DNA of 13,259 nucleotides from CAG-791 sp002390025 (lineage in GTDB: Bacteria; Bacillota; Clostridia; Lachnospirales; Lachnospiraceae). The stretch covers positions 1 to 13,259 of the forward strand of contig CAMNLR010000142.1 of NCBI GenBank assembly GCA_946543465.1, written 5' to 3'. The translations under genes and the position numbers were made by a program. This document shows, piece after piece, positions 13,211 to 13,259 of this stretch. Positions within the stretch are counted from its first letter, which is position 1; each line of letters starts with the position of its first letter. The notes beneath the pieces were generated by a model. The model saw only the letters and a list, made by a program, of their open reading frames with translations. It was not told where the DNA came from and searched no databases.

Positions 13211-13238
13211 ATTATCGCATACATTCCGCGGGAATCAA
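13211..13238 (-). promoter_or_regulatory. Promoter of the small GG-leader protein, with internal dyad
   Basis: On the minus strand TTGATT (13233-13238) and GATAAT (13211-13216) are separated by 16 bp. The spacer region contains the dyad ATTCC-GCG-GGAAT (13223-13235), overlapping the -35 end, a good position for a repressor. Confidence 0.55.
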
Positions 13239-13259
13239 GCACTACTTTGCCCGGCGCCT

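Overview
The window looks like chromosomal DNA from a Gram-positive Clostridia-type bacterium, most likely a gut Lachnospiraceae. This is inferred from a fused PTS IIABC fructose transporter, the DXP isoprenoid pathway, clear AGGAGG-type ribosome sites, sigma-A-like promoters, and a small protein with a double-glycine leader of the kind common in gut Firmicutes. No rRNA, tRNA, CRISPR array, transposase or phage gene was seen. Eight CDS are well supported, one of them cut by the window edge.

Layout. A class II fumarase (fumC, minus strand) runs off the left edge and is divergent from the fructose operon fruK-fruA (plus). fruA meets, tail to tail, a lipoprotein gene of unknown function (minus). 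The junction holds a strong hairpin terminator and a 15-bp minisatellite. A 517-bp divergent spacer with a 60-bp tandem repeat separates the lipoprotein gene from a DeoR-family sugar regulator (plus). The regulator's 3' end overlaps by 56 bp, tail to tail, the 3' end of an EamA-family transporter gene (minus). That gene follows dxs (minus, TTG start) after 15 nt, so the two are probably co-transcribed. dxs is divergent from glgA (plus). glgA is followed by a strong terminator, a 16-bp minisatellite, and a convergent gene (minus) for a 109-aa Cys-rich protein with a GG leader.

How the genes relate. FruA brings in fructose as fructose-1-phosphate and FruK makes fructose-1,6-bisphosphate from it. 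The DeoR-family protein 2 kb away is a plausible but unproven regulator of that operon. GlgA (glycogen synthesis), FumC (C4 acid metabolism) and Dxs (isoprenoid precursors) are core metabolism. The lipoprotein and the Cys-rich small protein are uncharacterised.

Most unusual points: (1) GlgA has a full-length catalytic domain preceded by about 195 residues of Ala/Pro/Glu- and Lys-rich sequence resembling a histone H1 tail; (2) the small protein joins a double-glycine leader to zinc-finger-like Cys/His pairs; (3) the 60-bp repeat keeps a small hairpin with a compensatory change; (4) two minisatellites whose units both begin CTTTAC each sit just after a terminator at a tail-to-tail gene junction.
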